A stretch of 10,042 nt of DNA from Bacteroidales bacterium (lineage in GTDB: Bacteria; Bacteroidota; Bacteroidia; Bacteroidales; DTU049), in the NCBI GenBank assembly GCA_030017935.1, contig JASEGF010000062.1, forward strand, positions 1 to 10,042, given 5' to 3'. Positions 1 through 7,580 of this stretch are shown here, piece by piece (the stretch's first letter is position 1; the number at the start of each line of letters is the position of its first letter). Position numbers and translations under genes: made by a program. The notes beneath the pieces were generated by a model. It was not told the DNA's origin, ran no database searches, and was given only the letters and a program-made list of their open reading frames with translations.

Positions 1-100
1 TTTTTTGTTTTAACAGGTAAAAGAGGCCATCGAGGAATGCTAGATGCTCTTGTTTACCCATAGATAAATGTTCTAAAAGGTTGTCAACTAATTGTTTCAT
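1..100 (-). CDS. N-terminal fragment of an unrecognised protein (cut by window edge)
   Basis: An ATG at 98-100 on the minus strand opens a frame that runs without a stop to the window edge, giving 33 codons that begin MKQLVDNLLEHLSMGKQ. The visible part looks helical and soluble: leucine-rich and alternately charged, with no signal peptide or membrane segment. A convincing Bacteroidota promoter lies just upstream (117-149, minus), and this is the main reason to believe the start. The gene is divergent from the glycosyltransferase at 218. I do not recognise the family from so short a piece and assign no function. Confidence 0.6.
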   Translation of the reverse strand, partial: MKQLVDNLLEHLSMGKQEHLAFLDGLFYLLKQK

Positions 101-116
101 AGCTTATTATTTTTTG

Positions 117-149
117 CAAAACTAATTAAAATTTGGAAATATAAACAAA
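117..149 (-). promoter_or_regulatory. Bacteroidota-type promoter for the gene leaving the left edge
   Basis: On the minus strand the -7 element TAGTTTTG (117-124) matches the Bacteroidota consensus TAnnTTTG. A TTTG at 146-149 sits 21 bases upstream, inside the 19-21 base spacing described for the -33 element in Bacteroides. The ATG at 100 follows after 16 bases. This is the only promoter in the window where both elements are visible. Confidence 0.65.
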
Positions 150-193
150 TAAATTTCCAAACAAAAAATAAAATTTCTATCTGATTATTTTAC

Positions 194-201
194 TATTTTT
201 G
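194..201 (+). promoter_or_regulatory. -7 promoter element for the glycosyltransferase gene
   Basis: TATTTTTG matches TAnnTTTG and is followed by CAATAA. It ends 16 bases before the ATG at 218, so the leader would be about 10-12 bases. No good TTTG is seen 19-21 bases upstream, so only the -7 element is supported. It lies back to back with the minus-strand promoter at 117-149. Confidence 0.55.
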
Positions 202-217
202 CAATAACTGTTTTTTT

Positions 218-1279
218 ATGTATTTGATTTTTTATCTTTTTGTAATTTATTTTATACTGTTTATCTCATTTGGATTAATTTTTTTTGCATTAAAAAAAAA
301 CAAAAAGTACCCCATCAATGTCGATTATACGGTAATCATACCTGTAAAAAATGAAGCTGAAAATATTATATCTTGCATTAATTCTATATTAATACAATCT
401 TATTTGCCTGCAAAAATTCTTATCGTCGATGATCATAGCTCTGATAATATTTTGAAAGTGATTCAAAATAATTTTTCGCAGTATGGATTTATAAAATATA
501 TTAAGTTAGAGGATGATGAATATGGCAAAAAATTAGCAATAAAAAAAGGACTTTTAGCAAGTAATACTGAAAGAGCGTTAATAACCGATGCAGATTGTGT
601 TTGGCATAAAAATTTTAGTGAGAATTTTTATTTTGATGTTAAAAAAAGATTGATTTCTTTTCCTGTTGTTTATTTGAATAGTTCTAGTTTTATTTCTAAA
701 ATATTTCAAGTGGAATTACTTTTGCTAAATAGTGTAGGCTGGGTTAGTATGTTTTTTAAAAAACCATTTTTGATTTCTGGTGCTGGCATGATGATTCTAA
801 AAAATGATTATTTGCAATTTTGTGAACAAGTTGAAACTCCAACGAGTCATGGTGATGATATGTATTTTTTAGAGTTCATTAAAAAGAAATATGGTAATTC
901 GGATATTCAAGTTAATTTATCGCCAGGATCATTAATATTTACAGAGCCTCCAAATGATTTGAAAGAATATTTGCATCAGAGAGCTCGATGGTCTTCTAAA
1001 ACTCCATATTATAAAAATTTTTTATCATGGTTTTGGGCAGTATTGACATTAATTATACAAATATTAATCCCAGTAATGTTAATTTTTAATGTTAAGTTTG
1101 GCATTTTATTGTTATTTATAAAACTATTAGCAGAGATTTTTTTATATTCATCAGCAATTAAATTTTTTAAGTTATCTTATAATTTATTTGCTTGCATTGT
1201 TTTTAGTCTATTTTCTTGGATATTATTAATTTTGATAATATGTAGATGGGCTAATGGATTTGAATGGAAAAAAATTTAA
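218..1279 (+). CDS. Membrane-anchored family 2 glycosyltransferase
   Basis: Predicted inverting GT-A sugar transferase of glycosyltransferase family 2, 353 residues. A hydrophobic segment at about 3-25 anchors the N-terminus. The catalytic domain begins with YTVIIPVKNEAEN (37-49) and VDDHSSD (70-76), which bind nucleotide. T-D-A-D (123-126) is the DXD-type metal site, GDD (212-214) is the probable catalytic acid region, and QRARW (254-258) is the QxxRW motif. Three membrane segments follow at about 270-290, 292-312 and 322-343. This is the usual layout of family 2 enzymes working on lipid-linked or envelope glycans on the cytoplasmic face of the inner membrane. Donor and acceptor cannot be read from the sequence. 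It stands alone: the next gene starts 65 bases later with its own -7 element, and no other glycan gene is in the window. The start at 218 fits the promoter at 194-201. Confidence 0.9.
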   Translation: MYLIFYLFVIYFILFISFGLIFFALKKNKKYPINVDYTVIIPVKNEAENIISCINSILIQSYLPAKILIVDDHSSDNILKVIQNNFSQYGFIKYIKLEDDEYGKKLAIKKGLLASNTERALITDADCVWHKNFSENFYFDVKKRLISFPVVYLNSSSFISKIFQVELLLLNSVGWVSMFFKKPFLISGAGMMILKNDYLQFCEQVETPTSHGDDMYFLEFIKKKYGNSDIQVNLSPGSLIFTEPPNDLKEYLHQRARWSSKTPYYKNFLSWFWAVLTLIIQILIPVMLIFNVKFGILLLFIKLLAEIFLYSSAIKFFKLSYNLFACIVFSLFSWILLILIICRWANGFEWKKI

Positions 1280-1312
1280 AAAATTCCATTTTATTACGTC
1301 GGTCTTTTTACA

Positions 1313-1320
1313 TAATTTTG
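1313..1320 (+). promoter_or_regulatory. -7 promoter element for the 1345-4205 operon
   Basis: TAATTTTG, followed by CAATAAATAAAATTTA, matches TAnnTTTG and ends 24 bases before the ATG at 1345. No clear -33 TTTG is present. The same TAATTTTGCAA string occurs at the minus-strand promoter of the binding lipoprotein (5179-5186). Confidence 0.6.
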
Positions 1321-1344
1321 CAATAAATAAAATTTAGAATATTT

Positions 1345-2379
1345 ATGAAAAAACTTATAAGTATTGTCATCTTCACAATCGTTTTTGCTACATTTATTTT
1401 TTCTCAAAATAAATCAAATACATTTGGTGTAGCTTTTTATAATTTAGAAAATTTATTTGATACTATTGATGATCCCCATAAAAATGATGAAGAATTTTTG
1501 CCTGATGGATTGAAAAAGTGGAATAGTGAAAAATATAATAAAAAATTAAATAATATTGCTTTTGTCATAGATAAATTAAATCAAAAAGTAGGTGATAAGG
1601 GTATTATTTTTATGGGTGTTAGTGAGATAGAGAATATATCTGTTTTGAAAGATTTAGTTAAAAGAGAGCCAATAGCTAAGTATAAATATATGCCAATAGT
1701 GATAGAAGGTCCAGATCGTAGAGGAGTAGATGTGGGGTTTTTATTTAGATCAGACTATTTCAAACTTTTAAAAGCTGAAGCTAAAAATTTATATATTCCA
1801 GAAAATCCTGATTTCAAAACTCGTAATCAATTAGTAATTAAAGGGTTACTTTTTAATACAGACACGGTTTTTGTAATTGTTAATCACTGGCCAAGTCGTG
1901 TAGGCGGTGAAAAACGTTCTGCTCCTATGAGAGCTGCTGCTGCTCAGAGATGCAGAGCTACGGTAGATTCTATTTTAGCCATTAATGCTAATGCTCAAAT
2001 TTTTATTATGGGTGATTTCAATGACACTCCTACTAATTCTAGCATGTTAAAAATTTTAAAGGCTGCACCTACTATCGAAGAAGCTAAAGAAACTAATTTA
2101 TTTAATCCTTATTATTTCTTGCAAGAAAAAAAAGGTATGGGCTCCAATGCGTATAATGATGTATGGAGTTTCCTAGATCAAATAATCATGTCATATAATA
2201 TAGCTACTAGTAAAAATAATATTAAATATAAAGGTGCTTATGTTTTTAATGAGCCATATTTATTACAAACTGAAGGTAATTTCGCTGGTTATCCATTTAG
2301 AACTTATGTGAGTAATAATTTCATGGGAGGATATAGTGATCATTTGCCAGTATATTTATTATTAGAATATAAAAAGTAA
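1345..2379 (+). CDS. Exported endonuclease/exonuclease/phosphatase family protein
   Basis: A 344-residue member of the EEP (DNase I/exonuclease III-like) superfamily, metal-dependent phosphodiesterases. The N-terminus (1-20, lysines then a hydrophobic core ending FIFS, followed by QNK) looks like a signal peptide, so the protein probably acts in the periplasm or outside the cell. Superfamily motifs appear in order: YNLENLFD (32-39) with Asn33, GVSEIEN (91-97) with the metal-binding acids, RRGVDVGFLF (125-134), VNHWPSR (179-185) with His181, MGDFNDTP (222-229) with Asp224 and Asn226, and SDHLP (331-335) with the catalytic Asp-His pair. The full active site is therefore present. The substrate could be nucleic acid or another phosphodiester; similar secreted proteins are common in Bacteroidota and mostly uncharacterised. 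It is the first gene of a probable three-gene operon, with only 10 bases to the nitroreductase gene. Confidence 0.92.
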   Translation: MKKLISIVIFTIVFATFIFSQNKSNTFGVAFYNLENLFDTIDDPHKNDEEFLPDGLKKWNSEKYNKKLNNIAFVIDKLNQKVGDKGIIFMGVSEIENISVLKDLVKREPIAKYKYMPIVIEGPDRRGVDVGFLFRSDYFKLLKAEAKNLYIPENPDFKTRNQLVIKGLLFNTDTVFVIVNHWPSRVGGEKRSAPMRAAAAQRCRATVDSILAINANAQIFIMGDFNDTPTNSSMLKILKAAPTIEEAKETNLFNPYYFLQEKKGMGSNAYNDVWSFLDQIIMSYNIATSKNNIKYKGAYVFNEPYLLQTEGNFAGYPFRTYVSNNFMGGYSDHLPVYLLLEYKK

Positions 2380-2389
2380 TCTCATAAAA

Positions 2390-3142
2390 ATGAATGCTTT
2401 AGAAGTAATATTTCAACATCGTAGTATTAGAAAATATAAAAACGAAAAAATCCCCGATGATATTTTACTAAATATATTAAAAGCAGCTACTAGAGCAGCT
2501 ACTAATGGGAATATGCAATTGTATAGTATCATTATTACTACTGATGAAGGTGATAAAAAGGCTTTAATGCCTTTACATTTCAATCAAGAAATGGTTTTAG
2601 ATGCACCTATATTATTAACTTTTTGTGCAGATCTGAATAGATTTACTAAATGGTGCCAATATCGCAACGCCAATCCAGGTTATGATAATTTATTATTCCT
2701 TTTAAGTGCCATTGCAGATACTATTTTAGCTTCACAAAATGCTATTCTTGCTGCTGAGTCATATGGATTGGGGACGTGTATCCTAGGTACACCGCTATAT
2801 ACAGCTAGAGAACATATAGAATTTTTTGATTTACCAAAATTAGTTTTACCGGTAATAGCTGTAACCGTAGGTTATCCTGATGAGAATCCTCCCCTTACTG
2901 ATAGATTGCCACTAGAAGCTGTCATTCATCAAGGTAAATATCAAGATTATGACAAAAATGCAATAGATTTATACTTTGAAGAGAAAGAAAATTTAGATTT
3001 ATACAAAGAAATAGTCAATGAAAATGGCTTTGAGAATTTAGCTCAAGTATTTACTGAAAGAAGGTATACAAAGAAAGATAATGAAGAAATTTCTTCAAAA
3101 TTATTGCAAGTGATTAAGGAACAAGGTTTTCTAAATGAATAA
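2390..3142 (+). CDS. Nitroreductase family protein (FMN-dependent oxidoreductase)
   Basis: A 250-residue cytoplasmic flavoprotein of the nitroreductase superfamily, close in length to the NfsA/FRP type. HRSIRKY (10-16) is the characteristic N-terminal FMN-phosphate-binding motif. ATNGNMQ (37-43) and GLGTCILG (126-133) correspond to the flavin-binding loops, and the stretch around GYPDENPP (161-168) is the usual family tail before a C-terminal helical extension (about 185-250). Members use NAD(P)H to reduce nitro compounds, quinones or flavins; the physiological substrate cannot be told here. It starts 10 bases after the phosphodiesterase gene. Its last 8 bases (ATGAATAA, 3135-3142) also hold the start codon of mnmA, so the two are likely translationally coupled. 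No signal peptide is seen. Confidence 0.92.
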   Translation: MNALEVIFQHRSIRKYKNEKIPDDILLNILKAATRAATNGNMQLYSIIITTDEGDKKALMPLHFNQEMVLDAPILLTFCADLNRFTKWCQYRNANPGYDNLLFLLSAIADTILASQNAILAAESYGLGTCILGTPLYTAREHIEFFDLPKLVLPVIAVTVGYPDENPPLTDRLPLEAVIHQGKYQDYDKNAIDLYFEEKENLDLYKEIVNENGFENLAQVFTERRYTKKDNEEISSKLLQVIKEQGFLNE

Positions 3143-4205
3143 TATTGCTTTATTAATTTCTGGAGGGGTTGATAGTTCTGTCGCTGCTTTACAATTAGTA
3201 GAGCTGGGCTATAAACCTACTCTTTTTTATATTGTTATTGGACCTAATGAAAATTTTGATGGGTATGATTGCTCCATGGAAGAGGATATCGAAATGTGTA
3301 AATGGATAGCTAATAGGCTAAATCTGAATTTAGAAATTGTAAATTTACATGGAGAATACTGGTCTAAAGTGATGGAATATCATCTGAATAGTTTGATAAA
3401 TGGCTTTACTCCTAATCCAGATGTGCTATGTAATAGATTAATAAAATTTGGTGCTTTTAATGATAAATTTGCTAATGATTTTGATATTATAGCTACTGGA
3501 CACTATGCTAATGTTATAGTAGATAATGATTTGAAATGGGTAGCTACTGCTAAAGATCACACTAAAGATCAAACATATTTTTTAGCAAATATTTCATATG
3601 AACAACTTTCCAAAGCACTTTTCCCCTTAGCTAACTTGACAAAAAATGAAGTGAAAAATATTGCTAAAGAGCACGATTTCCCTACTAGCATGAGAAAAGA
3701 AAGTATGGGGATTTGCTTTATTGGTAAAAATAATTATGATTCTTTCATTCAAAGCAGATTAGGCATTCTAAAAGGTGAAATCATTGATATTAATTCAAAT
3801 GAAATTTTAGGTTATCATAAAGGACATTGGTTCTATACTATTGGTCAGAGAAAGGGATTAGGACTGGCTGGTGGTCCTTGGTTTGTCATTAAAAAAGATA
3901 TTGAAAATAATTTAGTGTATGTAGCTAAAGGGTATCAACCAGAAGAAGTTTATAAAAAAATTATAAATTTTAAAAATTTCGAAATAATAACTCCAACATC
4001 TGAAAATTTAATGCAAGATAATACTGAGATTTATTTCAAAATTAGGCACACTCCAATTTTTACAAAAGGTATTATTCATTGGCTAAATAATAACAGTGGC
4101 TATGTAGAATCCACCAATCTCATTCATGGAGTGGCATCTGGGCAATATATTGTTATCTATGATAATGTTATGAAAAAAGTATTAGGATCCGGTGTAATAC
4201 ACTAA
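3135..4205 (+). CDS. mnmA: tRNA-specific 2-thiouridylase MnmA
   Basis: A 356-residue enzyme that installs sulfur at position 2 of wobble uridine 34 in Lys, Glu and Gln tRNAs, using ATP to adenylate the base and a relayed persulfide. The PP-loop SGGVDSS (9-15) binds ATP. NPDVLCN (94-100) carries Cys99 and GICFIG (192-197) carries Cys194, the two cysteines expected for persulfide transfer. TGHYA (121-125), KDQTYFL (144-150) and YTIGQRKGLGL (234-244) are conserved family signatures, and the C-terminal beta-barrel ends in GQYIVIYD and LGSGVI. Length and motif order are normal. The start overlaps the nitroreductase stop by 8 bases. Its sulfur-relay partners and MnmE/MnmG are not in this window. 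The gene ends 50 bases from the convergent lipoprotein gene, with no strong terminator hairpin between them. Confidence 0.96.
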   Translation: MNNIALLISGGVDSSVAALQLVELGYKPTLFYIVIGPNENFDGYDCSMEEDIEMCKWIANRLNLNLEIVNLHGEYWSKVMEYHLNSLINGFTPNPDVLCNRLIKFGAFNDKFANDFDIIATGHYANVIVDNDLKWVATAKDHTKDQTYFLANISYEQLSKALFPLANLTKNEVKNIAKEHDFPTSMRKESMGICFIGKNNYDSFIQSRLGILKGEIIDINSNEILGYHKGHWFYTIGQRKGLGLAGGPWFVIKKDIENNLVYVAKGYQPEEVYKKIINFKNFEIITPTSENLMQDNTEIYFKIRHTPIFTKGIIHWLNNNSGYVESTNLIHGVASGQYIVIYDNVMKKVLGSGVIH

Positions 4206-4255
4206 TTTATCATTAAATTTCAATATATTTAACAATTTTAACATCAATTATTGTA

Positions 4256-5158
4256 TTAATGAGCAAAATATCCAAATTTTTCGAAAATATTTTTATTAAT
4301 ATTTTGTTTGTTATTCACTAAATTAACCAAAGAATCTTTTAATGGATTATCTATAGAAAAAACCATTTTATAATTTAAAATCAATGATGTATCTATTTTT
4401 TTGTTTAACACTGCCTGTCCTAAAATCATTATGTTATCATATAAATATTCATCATCACTTATCCAATTGTCATTATTCAGATCTAAAGGTATTATATATA
4501 AAAAATCTTTTCTGTATTTAGTATTTAGGTTATAAACAACAGATGAGGGGAGAAAGGTTAATAAATTTTTCTGAGATTTTAGTAGATTTAAAATTGTATC
4601 TGTTGTTTGTGTATTAATCGGCAAAGTATCTATTTGCAACCAATTTTTTAATTGATTTATTAGGGTATATCTATCATTGGGAAGTACAACAGATATTTTT
4701 TCATTCATTTTACTATCACTTTGAAAAAAATCTTTCCAATAATAAAAATCTGGCTTATTAAAAATTTTTTTTAAATCATCGGGACTAATGCCTTTATTGA
4801 TGATTGATTGCAAAAAAGGATTATCAAAAGATACCACACAGACTATCGCCTCACTAGCTATATTAACATAATTGTATTTATTCCTTTTGATATTTTCTGC
4901 AGTAAAAATCAAATCAAAATCTCTAAAGGTAGTATCACTGTGGAAATTATCATCATTCATGCTTACTATCTGAAATTTAAAATTAGGATGATTAGCTTGA
5001 ACGAAATAAACCCATTCTTTAATGGGACCCTCCATATATGTAGGCACTAATAAAGAAACCTCTTGTGTTTGCTTATTTTTATCATTAGTTTTATTTTTTT
5101 GGCATGAGCTAAAAAATAAAACAGTAACTAATAAAAAAACAAGTACTTTAAATTTCAT
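4256..5158 (-). CDS. PstS-like periplasmic binding lipoprotein
   Basis: A 300-residue protein when started at the ATG at 5156-5158. An in-frame ATG at 5230 would add 24 residues before the signal peptide and would place the -7 promoter (5179-5186) inside the gene, so the later start is preferred. Residues 1-19 form a lipoprotein signal ending FFSSC with Cys19 as the lipidated residue. The body resembles type 2 periplasmic binding proteins of the PstS group: an early beta strand (SLLVPTYMEGPIKEW), then AIVCVVSFDNPF (104-115), then SPDDLKKIF (125-133), which matches the usual Np...ltldDlkkIFtG region. Residues 226-237 (DLNNDNWISDDE) fit a calcium-binding EF-hand loop. No ABC permease or ATPase gene is adjacent, so the transported ligand, possibly phosphate or another anion, is unproven. 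It may instead have a sensing or receptor role. The 157-base gap to the peptidase gene and its own promoter suggest separate transcription. Confidence 0.8.
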   Translation of the reverse strand: MKFKVLVFLLVTVLFFSSCQKNKTNDKNKQTQEVSLLVPTYMEGPIKEWVYFVQANHPNFKFQIVSMNDDNFHSDTTFRDFDLIFTAENIKRNKYNYVNIASEAIVCVVSFDNPFLQSIINKGISPDDLKKIFNKPDFYYWKDFFQSDSKMNEKISVVLPNDRYTLINQLKNWLQIDTLPINTQTTDTILNLLKSQKNLLTFLPSSVVYNLNTKYRKDFLYIIPLDLNNDNWISDDEYLYDNIMILGQAVLNKKIDTSLILNYKMVFSIDNPLKDSLVNLVNNKQNINKNIFEKFGYFAH

Positions 5159-5178
5159 AATTCTATAAATTTTATTTG

Positions 5179-5186
5179 CAAAATTA
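5179..5186 (-). promoter_or_regulatory. -7 promoter element of the binding lipoprotein gene
   Basis: On the minus strand TAATTTTG matches TAnnTTTG and is followed by CAAATAAAATTTATAG, then by the ATG at 5158 after a 20-base gap. It is nearly identical in sequence and placing to the site at 1313-1320. It supports 5158 as the true start, because it would lie inside the longer reading. No -33 TTTG is evident. Confidence 0.6.
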
Positions 5187-5315
5187 AAAAGCTTTTTTGA
5201 AATAAAATGATTTAAAATTGAAATAGGCATTAAGCTAATAAAGTCATCAACACTTGCAGTTGTTTTATGCTAGATATGAGTAGAGATATTTTATATACAA
5301 TTATGATGAAAAAAA

Positions 5316-7409
5316 TTATTTCTTTTTCAAATATTTATCAAGCCAGCCATAAAATTCTCTTTGCCACAAGATACCATTCTGAGGTTTCAGAATCCAGTGA
5401 TTCTCGTCAGGGAAAACTACCAGCTTTGCAGGAATATTTCTTAGACGAGCAGCCTGAAAAGCCTGCAGGCCTTGAGTATAACTAATGCGAAAATCATTTT
5501 CACCATGCATCACTAGTATAGGAGTATCCCATTTATCTACTAACTTATGTGGAGAGTTAGCATAGGAACGTTGTGCAATTTTATTATTTTTATCCCAATA
5601 AGGGGCACCAAGGTCCCAATTAACAAACCAGTATTCATCAGTTTCTAAATATTGACTTTCCAAATTAAACATACCAGAATGAGAAATAAAAGCCTTAAAT
5701 CTTTTGTTATGCACACCAGCTAAATAATACACAGAATACCCACCATAGCTTGCTCCAACTGCCCCTAATGCATCTTTATCTACATAATGTACTGTCGCGA
5801 AAGTATCTATAGCTGTCAAATAATCTTGAATATTTAATCCACTGTAATCGCCACTAATCTGCTCTAACCATTCCATACCAAATCCTGGTAACCCTCTACG
5901 ATTAGGCGCTACCACTATATATCCATTAGCTGCCATTAATTGAAAATTCCATCTATAGCTCCAGAATTGGCCTACCATACTCTGTGGACCACCCTCACAA
6001 TATAATATTGCAGGATATTTTTTAGTGCTATCAAAATTGGGTGGATATATTACCCAAACAAGCATTTTTTTCTTATCTATTGTATTAATCCAGTATGGAC
6101 GTACCACTCCCATCTCTAATTGATCTAACCAATATTTATTAATAAAGGATATTTCACTTTCTGCACCACTTAATGGATCTATCATATAGATTTCATCAGG
6201 TTTAGACATTGATTGTTTTATTCCTATTATACCTTGTTTAGATATCAAAAAATCATTATAATTATGTGTACCTCTGGTAATAGCTACAGGTTTCTTTTCA
6301 TAAATATCTACCAAATATATTTGCTGAGTTCCATGCCAAGGACTAATAAAATGTAAGAAATTCCCATCTGTAGACCATTTCAGATTTGAAGCATGAGTTT
6401 CATAATCCACTACTGCCTCCCACATAGTATCTTTAGTAAAATCATAGATAAATGGTCTAATGCGATCAGATTCGTAGCCTGCACGTTCCATACTCTCCCA
6501 AGCTATTTTACTACCATCAGGACTAAAAACAGGATTTTGGTCGTAGCCTAGCATTCCCTCTGTCAGATTAGTAAGTTTATTTTTCAGCAAATCATATATA
6601 TAAATGTCTGAATTGGTAGACAAAGCATAGTCTCTGCCCATCATAGCTTTAGCAGTGAAAGCTATTTGTTTACCATTAGGATGCCAATTTATTTGCTCAT
6701 TGCCAGCAAATGGATATAATGGACATTCATAGGTCTGATGCTCCATTACATCTTGTCCGATGGTATCAATTTTTTCACTATATTCAGCTATAAATAGATG
6801 GGAAAAAGATTTTACCCATTGATCCCAATGTCTTGGTAGCAGGTCTTCATATATTCGAGCATTTGCTTTTGGCAAATCAGGATAAATGTCTTGTGGATCA
6901 GGTATTATTTTTACATCTTTGAAAAAAGCAATGTGTTTTTGATCTGGAGCATATTCGAAACCATTAATGCCTCCTTTGATATATGATATTTGCTCGATAT
7001 TGCTACCATCTATATTCATTTCGAATAATTGCATTTCTCCATTATCATCTGGATAAAGATAACCAATCTTTTGTCCATCAGGACGCCACCTAGCATTGTA
7101 TTCGCTTTTGGGCGTAGAAGTGATTTTTTGTCTTTTATTATCATTCAGATTTATTATATACAGCTCTCTATTACCTTTGTTTTCATGCCAATCATACCAA
7201 GTAACGCCAAAAAGCAATTTATCTTTATCAGGTGAAAGCTGCATTTCAGAGATTCGTCCTAGGTACCAAAGTTTCTCAGGTGTCAAAATATTAGACTCAA
7301 ACTTTAAACTATCAGGACCAATGATTTTTTCAGTTGTTGTAGTCTTTTTACAAGAAATAATGAATGATGTAATGCATAATAATAAAACTATAAATTGTTG
7401 TTTTTTCAT
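5316..7409 (-). CDS. dpp5: S9 family prolyl oligopeptidase-type lipoprotein, dipeptidyl-peptidase 5-like
   Basis: A 697-residue serine peptidase. Residues 1-20 are a lipoprotein signal (lipobox IISC, Cys20), so it is anchored in the envelope. Residues about 50-420 form a beta-propeller with repeated PD40/TolB-like strands such as SPDKDKLLFG (59-68), RPDGQKIGYL (109-118), HPNGKQIAFT (243-252) and SPDGSKIAWE (296-305). The alpha/beta-hydrolase domain (about 430-697) holds the catalytic triad: Ser554 in GASYGGY (552-558), Asp639 in HGENDFR and His671 in DENHWI. RIYEDLLPRHWDQW (185-198) and the region around NLESQYLETDEYW match Porphyromonas DPP5, which releases dipeptides from the N-terminus with hydrophobic residues or alanine before the cut; that enzyme is of similar length. 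Substrate preference here is inferred by likeness. It probably feeds dipeptides for uptake. It is transcribed from its own -7 element (7430-7437). Confidence 0.92.
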   Translation of the reverse strand: MKKQQFIVLLLCITSFIISCKKTTTTEKIIGPDSLKFESNILTPEKLWYLGRISEMQLSPDKDKLLFGVTWYDWHENKGNRELYIINLNDNKRQKITSTPKSEYNARWRPDGQKIGYLYPDDNGEMQLFEMNIDGSNIEQISYIKGGINGFEYAPDQKHIAFFKDVKIIPDPQDIYPDLPKANARIYEDLLPRHWDQWVKSFSHLFIAEYSEKIDTIGQDVMEHQTYECPLYPFAGNEQINWHPNGKQIAFTAKAMMGRDYALSTNSDIYIYDLLKNKLTNLTEGMLGYDQNPVFSPDGSKIAWESMERAGYESDRIRPFIYDFTKDTMWEAVVDYETHASNLKWSTDGNFLHFISPWHGTQQIYLVDIYEKKPVAITRGTHNYNDFLISKQGIIGIKQSMSKPDEIYMIDPLSGAESEISFINKYWLDQLEMGVVRPYWINTIDKKKMLVWVIYPPNFDSTKKYPAILYCEGGPQSMVGQFWSYRWNFQLMAANGYIVVAPNRRGLPGFGMEWLEQISGDYSGLNIQDYLTAIDTFATVHYVDKDALGAVGASYGGYSVYYLAGVHNKRFKAFISHSGMFNLESQYLETDEYWFVNWDLGAPYWDKNNKIAQRSYANSPHKLVDKWDTPILVMHGENDFRISYTQGLQAFQAARLRNIPAKLVVFPDENHWILKPQNGILWQREFYGWLDKYLKKK

Positions 7410-7429
7410 AAAAATAATTTTTAAATCAT

Positions 7430-7437
7430 CAAAAATA
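7430..7437 (-). promoter_or_regulatory. -7 promoter element of the S9 peptidase gene
   Basis: On the minus strand TATTTTTG matches TAnnTTTG and ends 20 bases before the ATG at 7409. Unlike the four other sites in the window it is followed by ATG and not by CAA. No clear -33 element is seen. The left end of the inverted-repeat element begins about 46 bases upstream. Confidence 0.5.
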
Positions 7438-7527
7438 GGAATATTTTTTTTAAATATAAAAATCGAATGTTAAAAAAATTTTGGTTCTATAACGTTTTAT
7501 TATTTATTATTAGAAAGTTTAATATTA

Positions 7528-7565
7528 ACCACAGAGTTCACAAAGAAAGCACAAAGGACACAGAG
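7528..7565. repeat. CACAGAG/CACAAAG tandem-like repeat
   Basis: Four copies of CACARAG follow one another at 9-11 base steps: CACAGAG, CACAAAG, CACAAAG, CACAGAG, opened by ACC. Read on the minus strand this is the CTTTGTG/CTCTGTG motif that I recall as widely dispersed in intergenic DNA of Bacteroidota and other phyla; that recollection is not a search result. An inverted partner lies at 7774-7791. Confidence 0.7.
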
Positions 7566-7580
7566 AATGATAGAAATTAA

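Noticed and set aside
4206..4255. Terminator between mnmA and the convergent lipoprotein gene
   Set aside because: Only five-pair A/T stems such as TAAAT/ATTTA can be drawn, with no proper T-run. This is not enough to call.
4808..5050. Plus-strand open frame of 80 codons
   Set aside because: It lies wholly antisense to the binding lipoprotein, shows no family motif and has no promoter.
5240..5275. Hairpin CAAC/GTTG downstream of the peptidase gene
   Set aside because: There are four pairs with mismatches on both sides and no T-run, which is likely chance.
5267..5485. Plus-strand open frame of 72 codons
   Set aside because: Most of it is antisense to the end of the S9 peptidase gene, with no recognisable protein features.
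7029..7473. Two plus-strand open frames, hydrophobic when translated
   Set aside because: They are antisense to the start of the peptidase gene. The hydrophobicity reflects the reverse complement of AT-rich coding DNA.
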